45,116 bases of DNA from Bacteroidales bacterium (GTDB lineage Bacteria > Bacteroidota > Bacteroidia > Bacteroidales > UBA3824). The stretch lies in assembly GCA_017960885.1 (NCBI GenBank), contig JAGCYI010000188.1, positions 1-45,116 of the forward strand, given 5' to 3'. The translations under genes and the position numbers were made by a program. Under the pieces are notes generated by a model that was not told the origin of the DNA, did no database searches, and saw only the letters and a list, made by a program, of their open reading frames with translations. Shown here in pieces: positions 7,313 to 15,876 of this stretch (its first letter is position 1; each line of letters begins with the position of its first letter).

Positions 7313-9487
7313 CTACATTTTTAAAGATATTTTTACGTTAATGCGCCTCGAAGTAAGCCGATCGGGTACGGCATATTGTGCAAAAGTACCCTCAGAAGCA
7401 TTTTTCTCCGATGGAACAACGGTAACCCAACTATATGATACTGTGTTTTTTATATCAAAAAGATTAAAAATATCCACGCCTATATTTATGGAACGTCCAT
7501 TTTTGAGACGATTTTGCCAAAGTTTCGCCTCCAAACCAAAGTCGGTGCGCAAATACTGTTTGCTGCGAAAAACAGCAGTATGCCTTGGTGAATTTTCAGG
7601 TCCAAAGGGCAGAGGCGTGGCATACACCAATGTAACATTGACGCCAAGGAAATCGAATTTAGGGAAATAATCTCTGAAAAACAAGCTTGAAGAAAACCTG
7701 CGGTCGTCGGGACGTGGAATAGTGCCATAGCCATCATCACGGATATCCTCCTCGGTCTTCAACAGCGAAAGGCTCAACCAAGAATCCATACCCTTTACAA
7801 ACTCGCCGTAAATTTTAAAGTCGGCACCAGCGGCATATCCGTCGGCACGCTGACTTGCATAATACGTAATCTTCACATTGTCAACAGTATAAGGCACAAT
7901 ATCGGAGAGCTTTTTATAATACGCCTCGGCTGTAATCTTAAATGGACGGTTCCACATTAGAAAATCGTGATAAACGCCTGCCACCAAGTGAAGCGACTTT
8001 TGAGGATCACGAGAGAGCAGCGGTGTGCCGTCGGTATTCATTAATTCGCGGAAGGTCAACGGCTGGACATATCGTCCCGCTGCAATACGGAACGAGTAAC
8101 CTCTTAAATTATATGGAGTTATTAAAACAGATAAGCGTGGGCTAAAAGATGTGATTTGCGAATAATCAGAATAACAAACCCTTGCACCTATATTAACCGA
8201 AACATCTCCAAAAGTGGGTGGAAAATCATACTTGTCGTATACGTAAGCCGAAAAATCAGGGCGGGCTAACTCAGTTTTCCAAACATTGCTCCGATACATT
8301 GCCAACGACTTGTCGGCATTTACAAAAAATCCTGCCGAATCCATTGTCTGCCATTCGTTTACCTTTCCATCAACATCGTAAAGCATAGACTGGAATCCCC
8401 AACCCAACTTGTTGGCATTAGAAAAATATACACCGCTATATTTAAATGCCGACAAATGCGCCATCACAGAGTTGCGTGCGTGGCTGAGGCTCTCTCCCAC
8501 CCCAATGTCTGCCGCTGCAAGATTGTCGTCGGGTTCTCCCAAACGGCGGTCGAGACTGCTAAGAAGATAAGCTGCGGCAATATCGTAGCCAACATTTTCT
8601 TTTATGGCGTAAAATGCGGCAGAAACTGTCATCTTGATGCTTTTACGGTCGGAATACTCAAATGCCAGCGCTCCGATAGCGTTGGAATAGCTATCTTTTT
8701 CGCTGCCAGCATAATAGATATTCATCTGCAACGCATCTTGCATAGTGCCAAAAGAAGTGGTCTGACTTTCGGGAACAAAGGAAAATCTGTTGGCAGACAA
8801 CATTCCCAATGCCCAAACATTTAAGCGAGATGTGATTTTATAAGTAGAAAACAGCTGAAAATCAGTATACGACGGGTTATACTCGCCTTTTTTTTCGAGG
8901 GAATTAAGTATGTATTTCGATGTGCGGTATCTTATTCCCGAAATCAAAGTAAACTTGGCATTTTTAGATATGGTCTCACCAGCCACCGAGCCGCCCATCA
9001 AGCCTGCCGTAATTGACAAAGCGTTTCGGTCGGGACGTCGGTATGCGACATCAAGCACCGACGACATCTTGTCGCCATACTCCGCGCCGAATCCGCCAGA
9101 GGAGAACTCCACCTTGCCTGCCAAATCGCTGTTGACTATCGAAAGTCCCTCCTGCTCGCCACTACGCACAAACAGCGGACGATAAATCTCCACACCGTTG
9201 ATATACACGAGGTTCTCGTCGAAACTTCCTCCTCTTACATTATACTGCGACGATAGTTCCGACACCGAACTTACACCCGGCTGCATCTTTACAATCTGCT
9301 CCACATAGTTGCCATCGGCGGATGTGGCATGCTGATAATCAGAACGGCGAATTGTCTGCCCCTTGTTGCCGCCACGTCCATGCACGGTAACGGTGTCGAT
9401 ATACATGCTCAACGTGTCGGATTGTGCTTGCAACACTCTTGGCACAACCGTAAGCACTACTGCAAATATACATATCAACCCTTTCAT
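7313..9487 (-). CDS. TonB-dependent outer membrane receptor
   Basis: A 724-residue outer-membrane beta-barrel receptor that imports a ligand using TonB/ExbBD energy. The signal peptide is MKGLICIFAVVLTVVPRVLQAQ, followed by a possible TonB box (DTVTV, about residues 31-35), then the plug domain with the family segment NVRGGSFDENLVYINGVEIYRP-like (about 83-104) and FSSGGFGAEYGDKMSSVLDV. The remaining ~550 residues are barrel strands, including the final ISLKM-type hydrophobic end. Unlike many Bacteroidota receptors it has no N-terminal carboxypeptidase-like domain and no SusD partner beside it, so it is not a SusC-type polysaccharide utilisation protein. The ligand cannot be told from sequence. 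It is transcribed away from the polysaccharide block and upstream of the BatA series. A -7 box lies only four bases before its ATG. Confidence 0.92.
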   Translation of the reverse strand: MKGLICIFAVVLTVVPRVLQAQSDTLSMYIDTVTVHGRGGNKGQTIRRSDYQHATSADGNYVEQIVKMQPGVSSVSELSSQYNVRGGSFDENLVYINGVEIYRPLFVRSGEQEGLSIVNSDLAGKVEFSSGGFGAEYGDKMSSVLDVAYRRPDRNALSITAGLMGGSVAGETISKNAKFTLISGIRYRTSKYILNSLEKKGEYNPSYTDFQLFSTYKITSRLNVWALGMLSANRFSFVPESQTTSFGTMQDALQMNIYYAGSEKDSYSNAIGALAFEYSDRKSIKMTVSAAFYAIKENVGYDIAAAYLLSSLDRRLGEPDDNLAAADIGVGESLSHARNSVMAHLSAFKYSGVYFSNANKLGWGFQSMLYDVDGKVNEWQTMDSAGFFVNADKSLAMYRSNVWKTELARPDFSAYVYDKYDFPPTFGDVSVNIGARVCYSDYSQITSFSPRLSVLITPYNLRGYSFRIAAGRYVQPLTFRELMNTDGTPLLSRDPQKSLHLVAGVYHDFLMWNRPFKITAEAYYKKLSDIVPYTVDNVKITYYASQRADGYAAGADFKIYGEFVKGMDSWLSLSLLKTEEDIRDDGYGTIPRPDDRRFSSSLFFRDYFPKFDFLGVNVTLVYATPLPFGPENSPRHTAVFRSKQYLRTDFGLEAKLWQNRLKNGRSINIGVDIFNLFDIKNTVSYSWVTVVPSEKNASEGTFAQYAVPDRLTSRRINVKISLKM

Positions 9488-9491
9488 GCCG

Positions 9492-9499
9492 CAAAAATA
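9492..9499 (-). promoter_or_regulatory. -7 box immediately upstream of the TonB receptor start
   Basis: The minus-strand sequence is TATTTTTG, an exact TAnnTTTG, separated from the ATG (9487-9485) by four bases (CGGC). If used, transcription would begin at or near the A of the start codon. No matching TTTG is found at -33. Confidence 0.45.
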
Positions 9500-9542
9500 T
9501 CAAAATGAGTGATAAAATATTTACTCAATAAAAAATAATTAC

Positions 9543-9550
9543 TATTTTTG
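9543..9550 (+). promoter_or_regulatory. -7 box for the wzz-like gene
   Basis: TATTTTTG, an exact TAnnTTTG, 21 bases upstream of the ATG at 9572. It forms a divergent pair with the TonB receptor box. The upstream region is AT-rich without a clear TTTG. Confidence 0.45.
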
Positions 9551-9571
9551 CCAACAAAAATTTTTACAAAA

Positions 9572-10735
9572 ATGGCAGAAAACACAAACCAGAATTCCGA
9601 AAATCAAGAAGAACTAAGCAAAAAAGATTTTCACGAACTCATGATGAAGCAATACGAACTGATTAACTCTCAGTTTAGTACAATTCGTCAGTTACAATTA
9701 GATAATGAAGAACGCAGCGCCGAGTTTGACTTTACCCGTCTTATTCCTGGATTTTTACGCAGAAAGAAAGACAACGGCGACAACAAAGGCAACACAAAGA
9801 ATGGCAACGGTTTAATTGCAAGATTTGGAAAGTTTTGCTTATTATCAGTAGCACGTAGTTTCAAAATCGTGATTGTGCTCACGCTCTTAGGCTTGATTGC
9901 CGGAATTGTATTGTATGCCACCAGCGACAGATACTATGTAAGCAAAATCAAGTATTCTTCGGGCGCTTTGGGCAATCAGTTTTTTGCAGGTCAGATCGAC
10001 AACCTCGGCACAATGGCAGGTTCTGCCCCCGAGTTTCTCGCCCAACGTCTCAATATCTCTTTGGAGTCTGCCAACAAAATAAAGCAAATCCAATTTCAAG
10101 AGTTCACCGAATACCGTGCAACCAAAAAGAAAATGGTAAACGACTCTACATTCCAAGAGTACAGCTACTATCCGTTTTTTGAGATTGTTCTAATGGTTTC
10201 CGACAACTCCGTTTTGCAAGAGGCAGAAGAAAAAATCACCAGTTACTTAGGTGAAAATCAATACATTTCCGAGCGCCTTTCCACTATGGCGAGCGGCATC
10301 AAGAGCCAAGTTGAGGACTTGTCGAAACAGATTTCAAACATGGACTCGCTTACAAGCGCAGCTGTAACACGCGTTAAGAACTCCACCGAAAACCAGTTTT
10401 TTATCAAAGAGACCGGTCTCGACGGCAAAGGCATCATCCTAAATCAGGGCGAACCTATCAATGGTATTATCAATACTATTATCAAGGACGCGAGAATCAC
10501 CTCTGCAAAAAAAGGTATGTTGATGGAGCAACTCGCCGACATCGCCAACGACCGCTTTGCACTTGTGGAACATTTTACTGTTAGCAACAGTTACCAATTT
10601 CCGAAGTTAAGCTCAATTATTATTTATACCGTATTGGGACTTGCCTTCGGAATCATTGTAGCATTCGGCATTGCAATATTCAAACTGATAGCAAAGAAGG
10701 TTGACGAGTTGGAAAAAAGCGAAGCTGCCGCCTAA
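9572..10735 (+). CDS. Wzz/chain-length-determinant-like inner membrane protein
   Basis: A 387-residue protein with the polysaccharide co-polymerase layout: a cytoplasmic N-terminus (~95 residues, charged), a first transmembrane helix (about 98-117, KIVIVLTLLGLIAGIVLYAT), a periplasmic region with helical stretches, and a second helix near the C-terminus (about 344-372) with a short cytoplasmic Lys/Glu tail. Members set the length of O-antigen or capsule chains in the periplasm. There is no C-terminal kinase domain, so it is not a Wzc-type fusion. Its position just before rmlA and the sugar-nucleotide genes supports the role. The frame also allows an upstream TTG at 9548, but that lies inside the -7 box; the ATG at 9572 is preferred. 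It lacks the strong Pro-rich signature of classical Wzz before helix 2, so the call is at fold level. Confidence 0.7.
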   Translation: MAENTNQNSENQEELSKKDFHELMMKQYELINSQFSTIRQLQLDNEERSAEFDFTRLIPGFLRRKKDNGDNKGNTKNGNGLIARFGKFCLLSVARSFKIVIVLTLLGLIAGIVLYATSDRYYVSKIKYSSGALGNQFFAGQIDNLGTMAGSAPEFLAQRLNISLESANKIKQIQFQEFTEYRATKKKMVNDSTFQEYSYYPFFEIVLMVSDNSVLQEAEEKITSYLGENQYISERLSTMASGIKSQVEDLSKQISNMDSLTSAAVTRVKNSTENQFFIKETGLDGKGIILNQGEPINGIINTIIKDARITSAKKGMLMEQLADIANDRFALVEHFTVSNSYQFPKLSSIIIYTVLGLAFGIIVAFGIAIFKLIAKKVDELEKSEAAA

Positions 10736-10792
10736 AAAGGCATAAAAATTGAATAGATTCCACATATTAATTATCTCAAAAATGATATTATT

Positions 10793-11677
10793 ATGAAAGG
10801 CATCATTCTCGCAGGCGGTTCTGGCACAAGGTTGTACCCTATCACCAAAGCTATAAGCAAACAGCTTCTGCCGGTATACGACAAGCCGATGATTTATTAT
10901 CCGCTGTCAACGCTTATGTTGGCTGGCATCAGAGAAATTCTGATTATTTCAACACCTCAGGATTTACCTTTGTTTGAAAGACTGTTGGGCTCTGGCGAAG
11001 ATCTTGGTTTGAAGTTTTCGTATGTGGAACAACCCCGTCCCGAAGGTCTCGCACAAGCATTTATCCTTGGAAAAGATTTTATCGGCGACGATAGTGCGTG
11101 CTTGGTTTTAGGCGACAATATCTTCTACGGACATGGGCTTCCCAATCTGCTCAAAGACGCACGCAAGAATGTGGAAGAGAAAAACATAGCCACCGTTTTC
11201 GGCTATCAGGTTACCGACCCCGAACGTTATGGTGTAATCGCTTTCGACAAAGAGGGACGCGCTACTTCTATTGAAGAAAAACCGGCTCATCCAAAATCTA
11301 ATTACGCCGTGGTAGGCTTATATTTCTACCCCAACGACGTGGTGAAGATTGCCTCTGAAATCAAGCCGTCGGCTCGTGGCGAATTAGAAATAACCACCGT
11401 AAACCAATGCTACTTAGAGCAAAACCGCATAGGCGTGGAACTTATGGGTCGTGGATTTGCTTGGCTCGATACCGGCACTCACGAATCGCTCAACGAGGCA
11501 GGAAGTTTTATTCAAACCATCGAAACACGCCAAGGTTTAAAAATATCGTGCGTGGAGGAGATTGCATACAACCTCGGCTACATCACTGCCGAAAAATTGA
11601 AACAACTTGCTGCGCCTTTGGCCAAAAACGGTTACGGTCAGTATCTTATGAAACTTGCCGAAGAAGGAAACAATTAA
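10793..11677 (+). CDS. rmlA: Glucose-1-phosphate thymidylyltransferase
   Basis: A 294-residue enzyme making dTDP-glucose from dTTP and glucose-1-phosphate, the first step to dTDP-rhamnose and related sugars. The nucleotide-binding start [18 protein letters not shown], the sugar-phosphate lysine segment [14 protein letters not shown], the metal-binding [10 protein letters not shown] (near residue 110), and a late [10 protein letters not shown] motif are all as in the family, and the length is normal. The start codon is 57 bases after the wzz-like gene with no promoter seen between, so the two are probably co-transcribed. It ends at a strong terminator (11709-11745) that also contains the start of the next transcription unit. 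Confidence 0.97.
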   Translation: MKGIILAGGSGTRLYPITKAISKQLLPVYDKPMIYYPLSTLMLAGIREILIISTPQDLPLFERLLGSGEDLGLKFSYVEQPRPEGLAQAFILGKDFIGDDSACLVLGDNIFYGHGLPNLLKDARKNVEEKNIATVFGYQVTDPERYGVIAFDKEGRATSIEEKPAHPKSNYAVVGLYFYPNDVVKIASEIKPSARGELEITTVNQCYLEQNRIGVELMGRGFAWLDTGTHESLNEAGSFIQTIETRQGLKISCVEEIAYNLGYITAEKLKQLAAPLAKNGYGQYLMKLAEEGNN

Positions 11678-11709
11678 TTTGACTTTTATATTTTTTATTT
11701 ATATTTTTG
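11678..11709 (+). promoter_or_regulatory. Promoter for the rmlC-rmlB-ugd unit
   Basis: TTTG (11678-11681), 20 bases, TATTTTTG (11702-11709): a full match to the Bacteroidota consensus. The last base of the -7 box is the first base of the terminator stem, so the expected start (about five to seven bases downstream) falls inside the left arm of the hairpin. Confidence 0.65.
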
Positions 11710-11745
11710 TAGAGCCGTAAACAATTACGGCTCTACGTTTTTTTT
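11709..11745 (+). terminator. Rho-independent terminator after rmlA
   Basis: A perfect 12-base stem (GTAGAGCCGTAA at 11709-11720 with TTACGGCTCTAC at 11725-11736), loop ACAA, then G and a run of eight T. It terminates rmlA transcription. A transcript started from the overlapping promoter would lack roughly half of the left arm and could not form the full hairpin. Confidence 0.85.
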
Positions 11746-11756
11746 ATTATAACCAA

Positions 11757-12329
11757 ATGGAATTTAAGCAATTATCAATCCCCGGACTTTGGATTATAGA
11801 ACCCAAAGTTTTCGGCGACAACAGAGGATATTTTTGCGAAACATACAAGAAAGAACTCTTTCAACAGAACATTGGCAAGGTATGTTTCATTCAAGAGAAC
11901 GAATCGAGCAGCAGCTTCGGCGTATTGCGCGGACTGCACATTCAACGTCCGCCTTACACTCAGGCAAAACTCGTTAGCGTGGCGTTAGGCAAGGTGCTCG
12001 ACGTGGCTGTTGACGTGCGCACCGACTCCCCCACTTTTGGCAAATACGAGATTGTGGAACTTTCCGACGAGAACCACCGCCGTTTCTTTATTCCGCGCGG
12101 TTTCCTTCACGGATTTGTGGTGCTGAGCGAAAAGGCGATTTTCCAATACAAGGTCGACAATGTCTACAACAAGGATTCAGAACAGGGCATCATCTACAAC
12201 GACCCAACTATCAATATCGACTGGCATATTGACACCAAGAATATGATATTCTCAGAGAAAGACCTTAAACTCAACAAGTTAAACAAAAACGACTTTTACA
12301 CAACCCAACAATATTCTCAAAACGTATGA
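11757..12329 (+). CDS. rmlC: dTDP-4-dehydrorhamnose 3,5-epimerase
   Basis: A 190-residue cupin-fold epimerase that converts dTDP-4-keto-6-deoxy-glucose to dTDP-4-keto-rhamnose. The catalytic pair is visible: H61 in LRGLHIQRP with D169 in FSEKDLKL, and the catalytic tyrosine Y137 in KVDNVYNKD. The substrate-binding [14 protein letters not shown] segment (about 111-124) is intact, and the length is typical. It overlaps rmlB by four bases (ATGA at 12326-12329), indicating translational coupling. The family also includes 3- or 5-only epimerases for other deoxysugars, but the tyrosine and the neighbours favour RmlC. Confidence 0.95.
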   Translation: MEFKQLSIPGLWIIEPKVFGDNRGYFCETYKKELFQQNIGKVCFIQENESSSSFGVLRGLHIQRPPYTQAKLVSVALGKVLDVAVDVRTDSPTFGKYEIVELSDENHRRFFIPRGFLHGFVVLSEKAIFQYKVDNVYNKDSEQGIIYNDPTINIDWHIDTKNMIFSEKDLKLNKLNKNDFYTTQQYSQNV

Positions 12330-13387
12330 AAGCAATAATGGTAACAGGCGGAGCAGGTTTTATCGGCTCCAACTTCATAAGATATGTATTCGAAAAGACT
12401 GATTTTCAAGGCAAAATCATCAACGTTGACAAACTGACCTACGCAGGCAATCCCGAAAACCTCAGCGACATTGCCGCAAAATTCTCGGGCAGCCGCTACT
12501 TTTTTGAGCAGACCGACATCTGCGACAAGGAAGGAATTGCCAACATTTTTAAGAAATACGACATCGACACAGTAGTGCATTTTGCAGCCGAAAGTCACGT
12601 AGACCGCTCTATTCTTGGTCCTAAGGACTTTATCGAAACCAATATTGTTGGCACGTTCAACCTTTTGGAAAATGCCCGCAACTATTGGGGCGACCGCAAG
12701 GATGTGCGTTTTCACCATATCTCCACCGACGAGGTTTACGGAAGTCTCGGCGAAACAGGATATTTCTACGAAACCACACCTTACGACCCTCGCAGCCCAT
12801 ATTCAGCATCAAAAGCATCGTCCGACCATCTTGTGGAGGCTTACAAGCACACCTACGGACTGCCGATTACCAAGTCTAACTGTTCCAACAACTACGGACC
12901 TTACCATTTCCCCGAAAAACTTATTCCGCTTTTGATTCTCAACATCTTGGCAGAAAAACCGCTACCTGTTTACGGCGACGGTCTTAATGTTCGCGATTGG
13001 CTATATGTGGAGGACCATTGCAGCGCTATCTATACCATCCTTACAAAAGGCAAAGTTGGCGAAACCTACAACATCGGCGGCGAAAACGAGCGCACCAACA
13101 TCGAAATCGTCAACACTGTTTGCGAAATTATGGCAGAAAAGCACGGCAAGGAGAAGGATTTTTACAAAAAACTGATAACCTTTGTAAAAGACCGTCCAGG
13201 TCACGACCGCCGCTATGCCATCAACTGCGACAAGATCAAGAGCGAACTCGGTTGGAAACAATCTGTAAATTTTGAACAAGGCATCCGCAAAACCGTTGAA
13301 TGGTATTTGTCTAATGCTCAATGGATTAAAAACGTTCAATCGGGCGAATACAAAAATTGGATAAACAAGAATTACGAAAAAAGGTAG
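12326..13387 (+). CDS. rmlB: dTDP-glucose 4,6-dehydratase
   Basis: A 353-residue extended short-chain dehydrogenase that forms dTDP-4-keto-6-deoxy-glucose from dTDP-glucose. The NAD motif [10 protein letters not shown] is at 8-17, STDEVYG is present near residue 135, and the catalytic Tyr-Lys pair is Y159 and K163 in [28 protein letters not shown] and the [11 protein letters not shown] segment follow as in the family. The start overlaps the rmlC stop. Order here is rmlC-rmlB with rmlA just upstream in a separate transcription unit; rmlD, the last enzyme to dTDP-rhamnose, is not in the window. Confidence 0.97.
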   Translation: MKAIMVTGGAGFIGSNFIRYVFEKTDFQGKIINVDKLTYAGNPENLSDIAAKFSGSRYFFEQTDICDKEGIANIFKKYDIDTVVHFAAESHVDRSILGPKDFIETNIVGTFNLLENARNYWGDRKDVRFHHISTDEVYGSLGETGYFYETTPYDPRSPYSASKASSDHLVEAYKHTYGLPITKSNCSNNYGPYHFPEKLIPLLILNILAEKPLPVYGDGLNVRDWLYVEDHCSAIYTILTKGKVGETYNIGGENERTNIEIVNTVCEIMAEKHGKEKDFYKKLITFVKDRPGHDRRYAINCDKIKSELGWKQSVNFEQGIRKTVEWYLSNAQWIKNVQSGEYKNWINKNYEKR

Positions 13388-13389
13388 AA

Positions 13390-14778
13390 ATGATTAAAAA
13401 TATCTGTTGCATAGGCGCAGGCTATGTAGGCGGACCCACAATGACTGTGATGGCCTACAAATGTCCCGAAATAAATATCACGGTTGTTGACCTCAACAAA
13501 AACCGCATTGCCGCGTGGAACTCCGACAATCCGCACGACATTCCTATTTTTGAACCCGGACTTGCCGAAATTGTAATGAAGGTTCGCGGCAAAAACCTAT
13601 TTTTCTCTACCGACGTGGAGAGCGCCATCGACAAGGCGGACATGATTTTTATGTCGGTAAACACTCCCACCAAAGAGTATGGCAAGGGCAAAGGCATGGC
13701 GGCAGACCTTAAATATATAGAACTCTGCGCACGCCAAATTGCAGCAGTGTCAAAATCAGACAAAATCGTTGTTGAAAAATCTACCCTTCCCGTGCGCACT
13801 GCCGAGGCTATACGCTCTATTTTGGACAACACCGGCAACCACGTGAAGTTTCAAATACTTTCTAACCCCGAATTTCTTGCCGAGGGTACTGCCATCAACG
13901 ACCTTCTCAATCCCGACCGTGTGCTCATAGGCGGATTGCAGACTCCCGAAGGCAAGGCGGCTATTGAGGAACTCACTGCTATTTACGCTCATTGGATTCC
14001 CCGCGAAAAAATCATCCAGACCAACGTGTGGAGCAGCGAGCTGTCGAAACTCACCGCAAACGCATTTTTGGCACAGCGTATCTCGTCGATAAACTCACTG
14101 TCAGCACTTTGCGAAAAAACAGGTGCCGACGTTACCGAGATAGCCAAAGCCATTGGTTCCGACAGCCGTATTGGCAACAAGTTTCTCACCGCATCGGTAG
14201 GTTTCGGCGGCTCGTGCTTTCAAAAAGACGTGCTCAATCTCGTGTACATCTGCAAAACTCTTGGCTTAGAAGAAGTTGCCGAATATTGGGATTGGGTTAT
14301 CAAGATGAACGACTATCAAAAGCACCGTTTTGCCGACAATATCATCACAACGCTTTATAACACCGTGTCGGGCAAGAAGATAGCATTTCTCGGATGGGCG
14401 TTTAAGAAAAACACCAACGACACCCGCGAAACTCCCGCTATGTATGTGGCTGACACTCTGATGAACGACCTTGCCAATATTTCGGTTTTTGACCCGAAAG
14501 TATCGCCAAATCAGATATTTACCGACATCAACCACGTAAACGGCAAGAGCGACGAAGAAAACCAAAAGCAGCTTTCGTTCGTTTCCGACCCCTACGAGGC
14601 TTGTCAAAACGCTCACGCCGTGGTAATCCTCACCGAGTGGGATATGTTTAAGACCCTCGATTGGAAACGCATCCACGACGGTATGATGAAGCCCGCATTC
14701 CTTTTCGACGGTCGCAACTTGCTAAACGCTGAAGATATGACCGCATTGGACTTTCACTATAAAGGTATAGGAAAATAA
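13390..14778 (+). CDS. ugd: UDP-glucose 6-dehydrogenase, animal-type
   Basis: A 462-residue NAD-dependent enzyme oxidising UDP-glucose to UDP-glucuronate, a precursor of acidic capsule sugars. The N-terminus ([16 protein letters not shown]), the [12 protein letters not shown] and MSVNTPTK segments, [12 protein letters not shown], and the catalytic [10 protein letters not shown] with C276 are all present, and the C-terminal domain contains [18 protein letters not shown]. Wording and length follow the eukaryotic-type enzyme more than the shorter ~390-440-residue bacterial Ugd/TuaD/KfiD type. The frame extends to a TTG at 13357 inside rmlB, but the ATG at 13390 lies two bases after the rmlB stop and matches the usual N-terminus. 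It is the last sugar-nucleotide gene of the block. Confidence 0.95.
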   Translation: MIKNICCIGAGYVGGPTMTVMAYKCPEINITVVDLNKNRIAAWNSDNPHDIPIFEPGLAEIVMKVRGKNLFFSTDVESAIDKADMIFMSVNTPTKEYGKGKGMAADLKYIELCARQIAAVSKSDKIVVEKSTLPVRTAEAIRSILDNTGNHVKFQILSNPEFLAEGTAINDLLNPDRVLIGGLQTPEGKAAIEELTAIYAHWIPREKIIQTNVWSSELSKLTANAFLAQRISSINSLSALCEKTGADVTEIAKAIGSDSRIGNKFLTASVGFGGSCFQKDVLNLVYICKTLGLEEVAEYWDWVIKMNDYQKHRFADNIITTLYNTVSGKKIAFLGWAFKKNTNDTRETPAMYVADTLMNDLANISVFDPKVSPNQIFTDINHVNGKSDEENQKQLSFVSDPYEACQNAHAVVILTEWDMFKTLDWKRIHDGMMKPAFLFDGRNLLNAEDMTALDFHYKGIGK

Positions 14779-14796
14779 ACTAAAACTCAATACAAA

Positions 14797-15876
14797 ATGG
14801 ATACAACCGTACTCAAATGTCCCAACTGTGGCAACAATCTGCTATTCAACGCCGAAACTCAGGACTTCAAATGCAGTTTCTGCGGAACGGCGTTGTCACA
14901 GGCAGAGGCATTCAAAATCACACAAACGGCATCCGCACCGCCGCCGCCGCCACCGCCGCCTTTCAACCAAACCACGGCAAACCAGCCCGCGGCAAACCAG
15001 CCCGAACTGAATCTGTTTCATTGCAAAAACTGTGGCGCAGAAATGGTAACCGACACAAACACCGCGTCCACTTTCTGTGTATACTGTGGCAGCACGGGAA
15101 TCATAAAAAACAGATTGGAAGGAAGGTTTCAACCAGAACTGATTATACCATTCAAAAAATCTAAAGAAGACGCTATCCAGGCTTACAACGATTACCGGAA
15201 AGGCAAACGATTTGCGCCCGACGAATTTGGCCGCAAAGAAAATATCGAAAAAATTACCGGCGTATACGTTCCCTTTTGGCTTTACGATGGCAAATCATTT
15301 GGTTCGTTTGAAGGCGAAAAACACGTTTCAACTTCTTGGCGCAATGGCGATTATATCTATACAAAAACAGATATCTCGTACATAAAACGGTCAGGCAGTG
15401 TAGAATTTGAAAAAGTTCCAGCCGATGGCAGCAAAAAATTCGACGACGACACTATGGACTCGATTGAGCCTTATGATTTCTCCGAATGCCAACCGTTCGA
15501 CTACTCTTTTCTGTCGGGATTCTTGGCAGAAAAATACGACGTTTCTCCCGACGAAGACAAATCTCGTGCAGAACAGCGTATGGATCAGTCGTTTCAAAGA
15601 GCTATCTACTCCACTATAGGAAGTCCGCTCGTGAATGAGAAAGTAAACAAAACCACTATCATTACTGGTCTGCACTACGCCTTGCTGCCTGTTTGGTTGC
15701 TCAACACCAAAATTCAAAACAAAATATACACCTTTGCCATGAACGGTCAAACAGGACTCATAGTTGGCGACATACCTGTTGACCATTTAAAAATGGCAAA
15801 GTTCGCAGCTATCAGAGCCGCCATAATTTCGGTTATTACCTTTATAGTTATTTACCTCGTTACTAATTTCTTATGA
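14797..15876 (+). CDS. Double zinc-ribbon protein with C-terminal membrane helix
   Basis: A 359-residue protein with two CxxC-CxxC zinc ribbons: C8/C11 with C26/C29, and C76/C79 with C94/C97. The two are joined by a linker containing eight consecutive prolines (48-55) and Asn/Gln/Ala repeats. A ~220-residue region follows with FWLYDGKSFGSFEGEK and LLPVWLLNTK segments, as in the TFIIB-type zinc-ribbon membrane proteins often found next to TPM-domain (YgcG-like) genes, then one C-terminal helix (about 335-357). The N-terminal ribbons should face the cytoplasm. Its stop overlaps the ATG of the TPM gene by four bases, so the products probably act together, perhaps in envelope protein quality control; that is inference. 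It starts 18 bases after ugd and may be co-transcribed with it. Confidence 0.75.
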   Translation: MDTTVLKCPNCGNNLLFNAETQDFKCSFCGTALSQAEAFKITQTASAPPPPPPPPFNQTTANQPAANQPELNLFHCKNCGAEMVTDTNTASTFCVYCGSTGIIKNRLEGRFQPELIIPFKKSKEDAIQAYNDYRKGKRFAPDEFGRKENIEKITGVYVPFWLYDGKSFGSFEGEKHVSTSWRNGDYIYTKTDISYIKRSGSVEFEKVPADGSKKFDDDTMDSIEPYDFSECQPFDYSFLSGFLAEKYDVSPDEDKSRAEQRMDQSFQRAIYSTIGSPLVNEKVNKTTIITGLHYALLPVWLLNTKIQNKIYTFAMNGQTGLIVGDIPVDHLKMAKFAAIRAAIISVITFIVIYLVTNFL

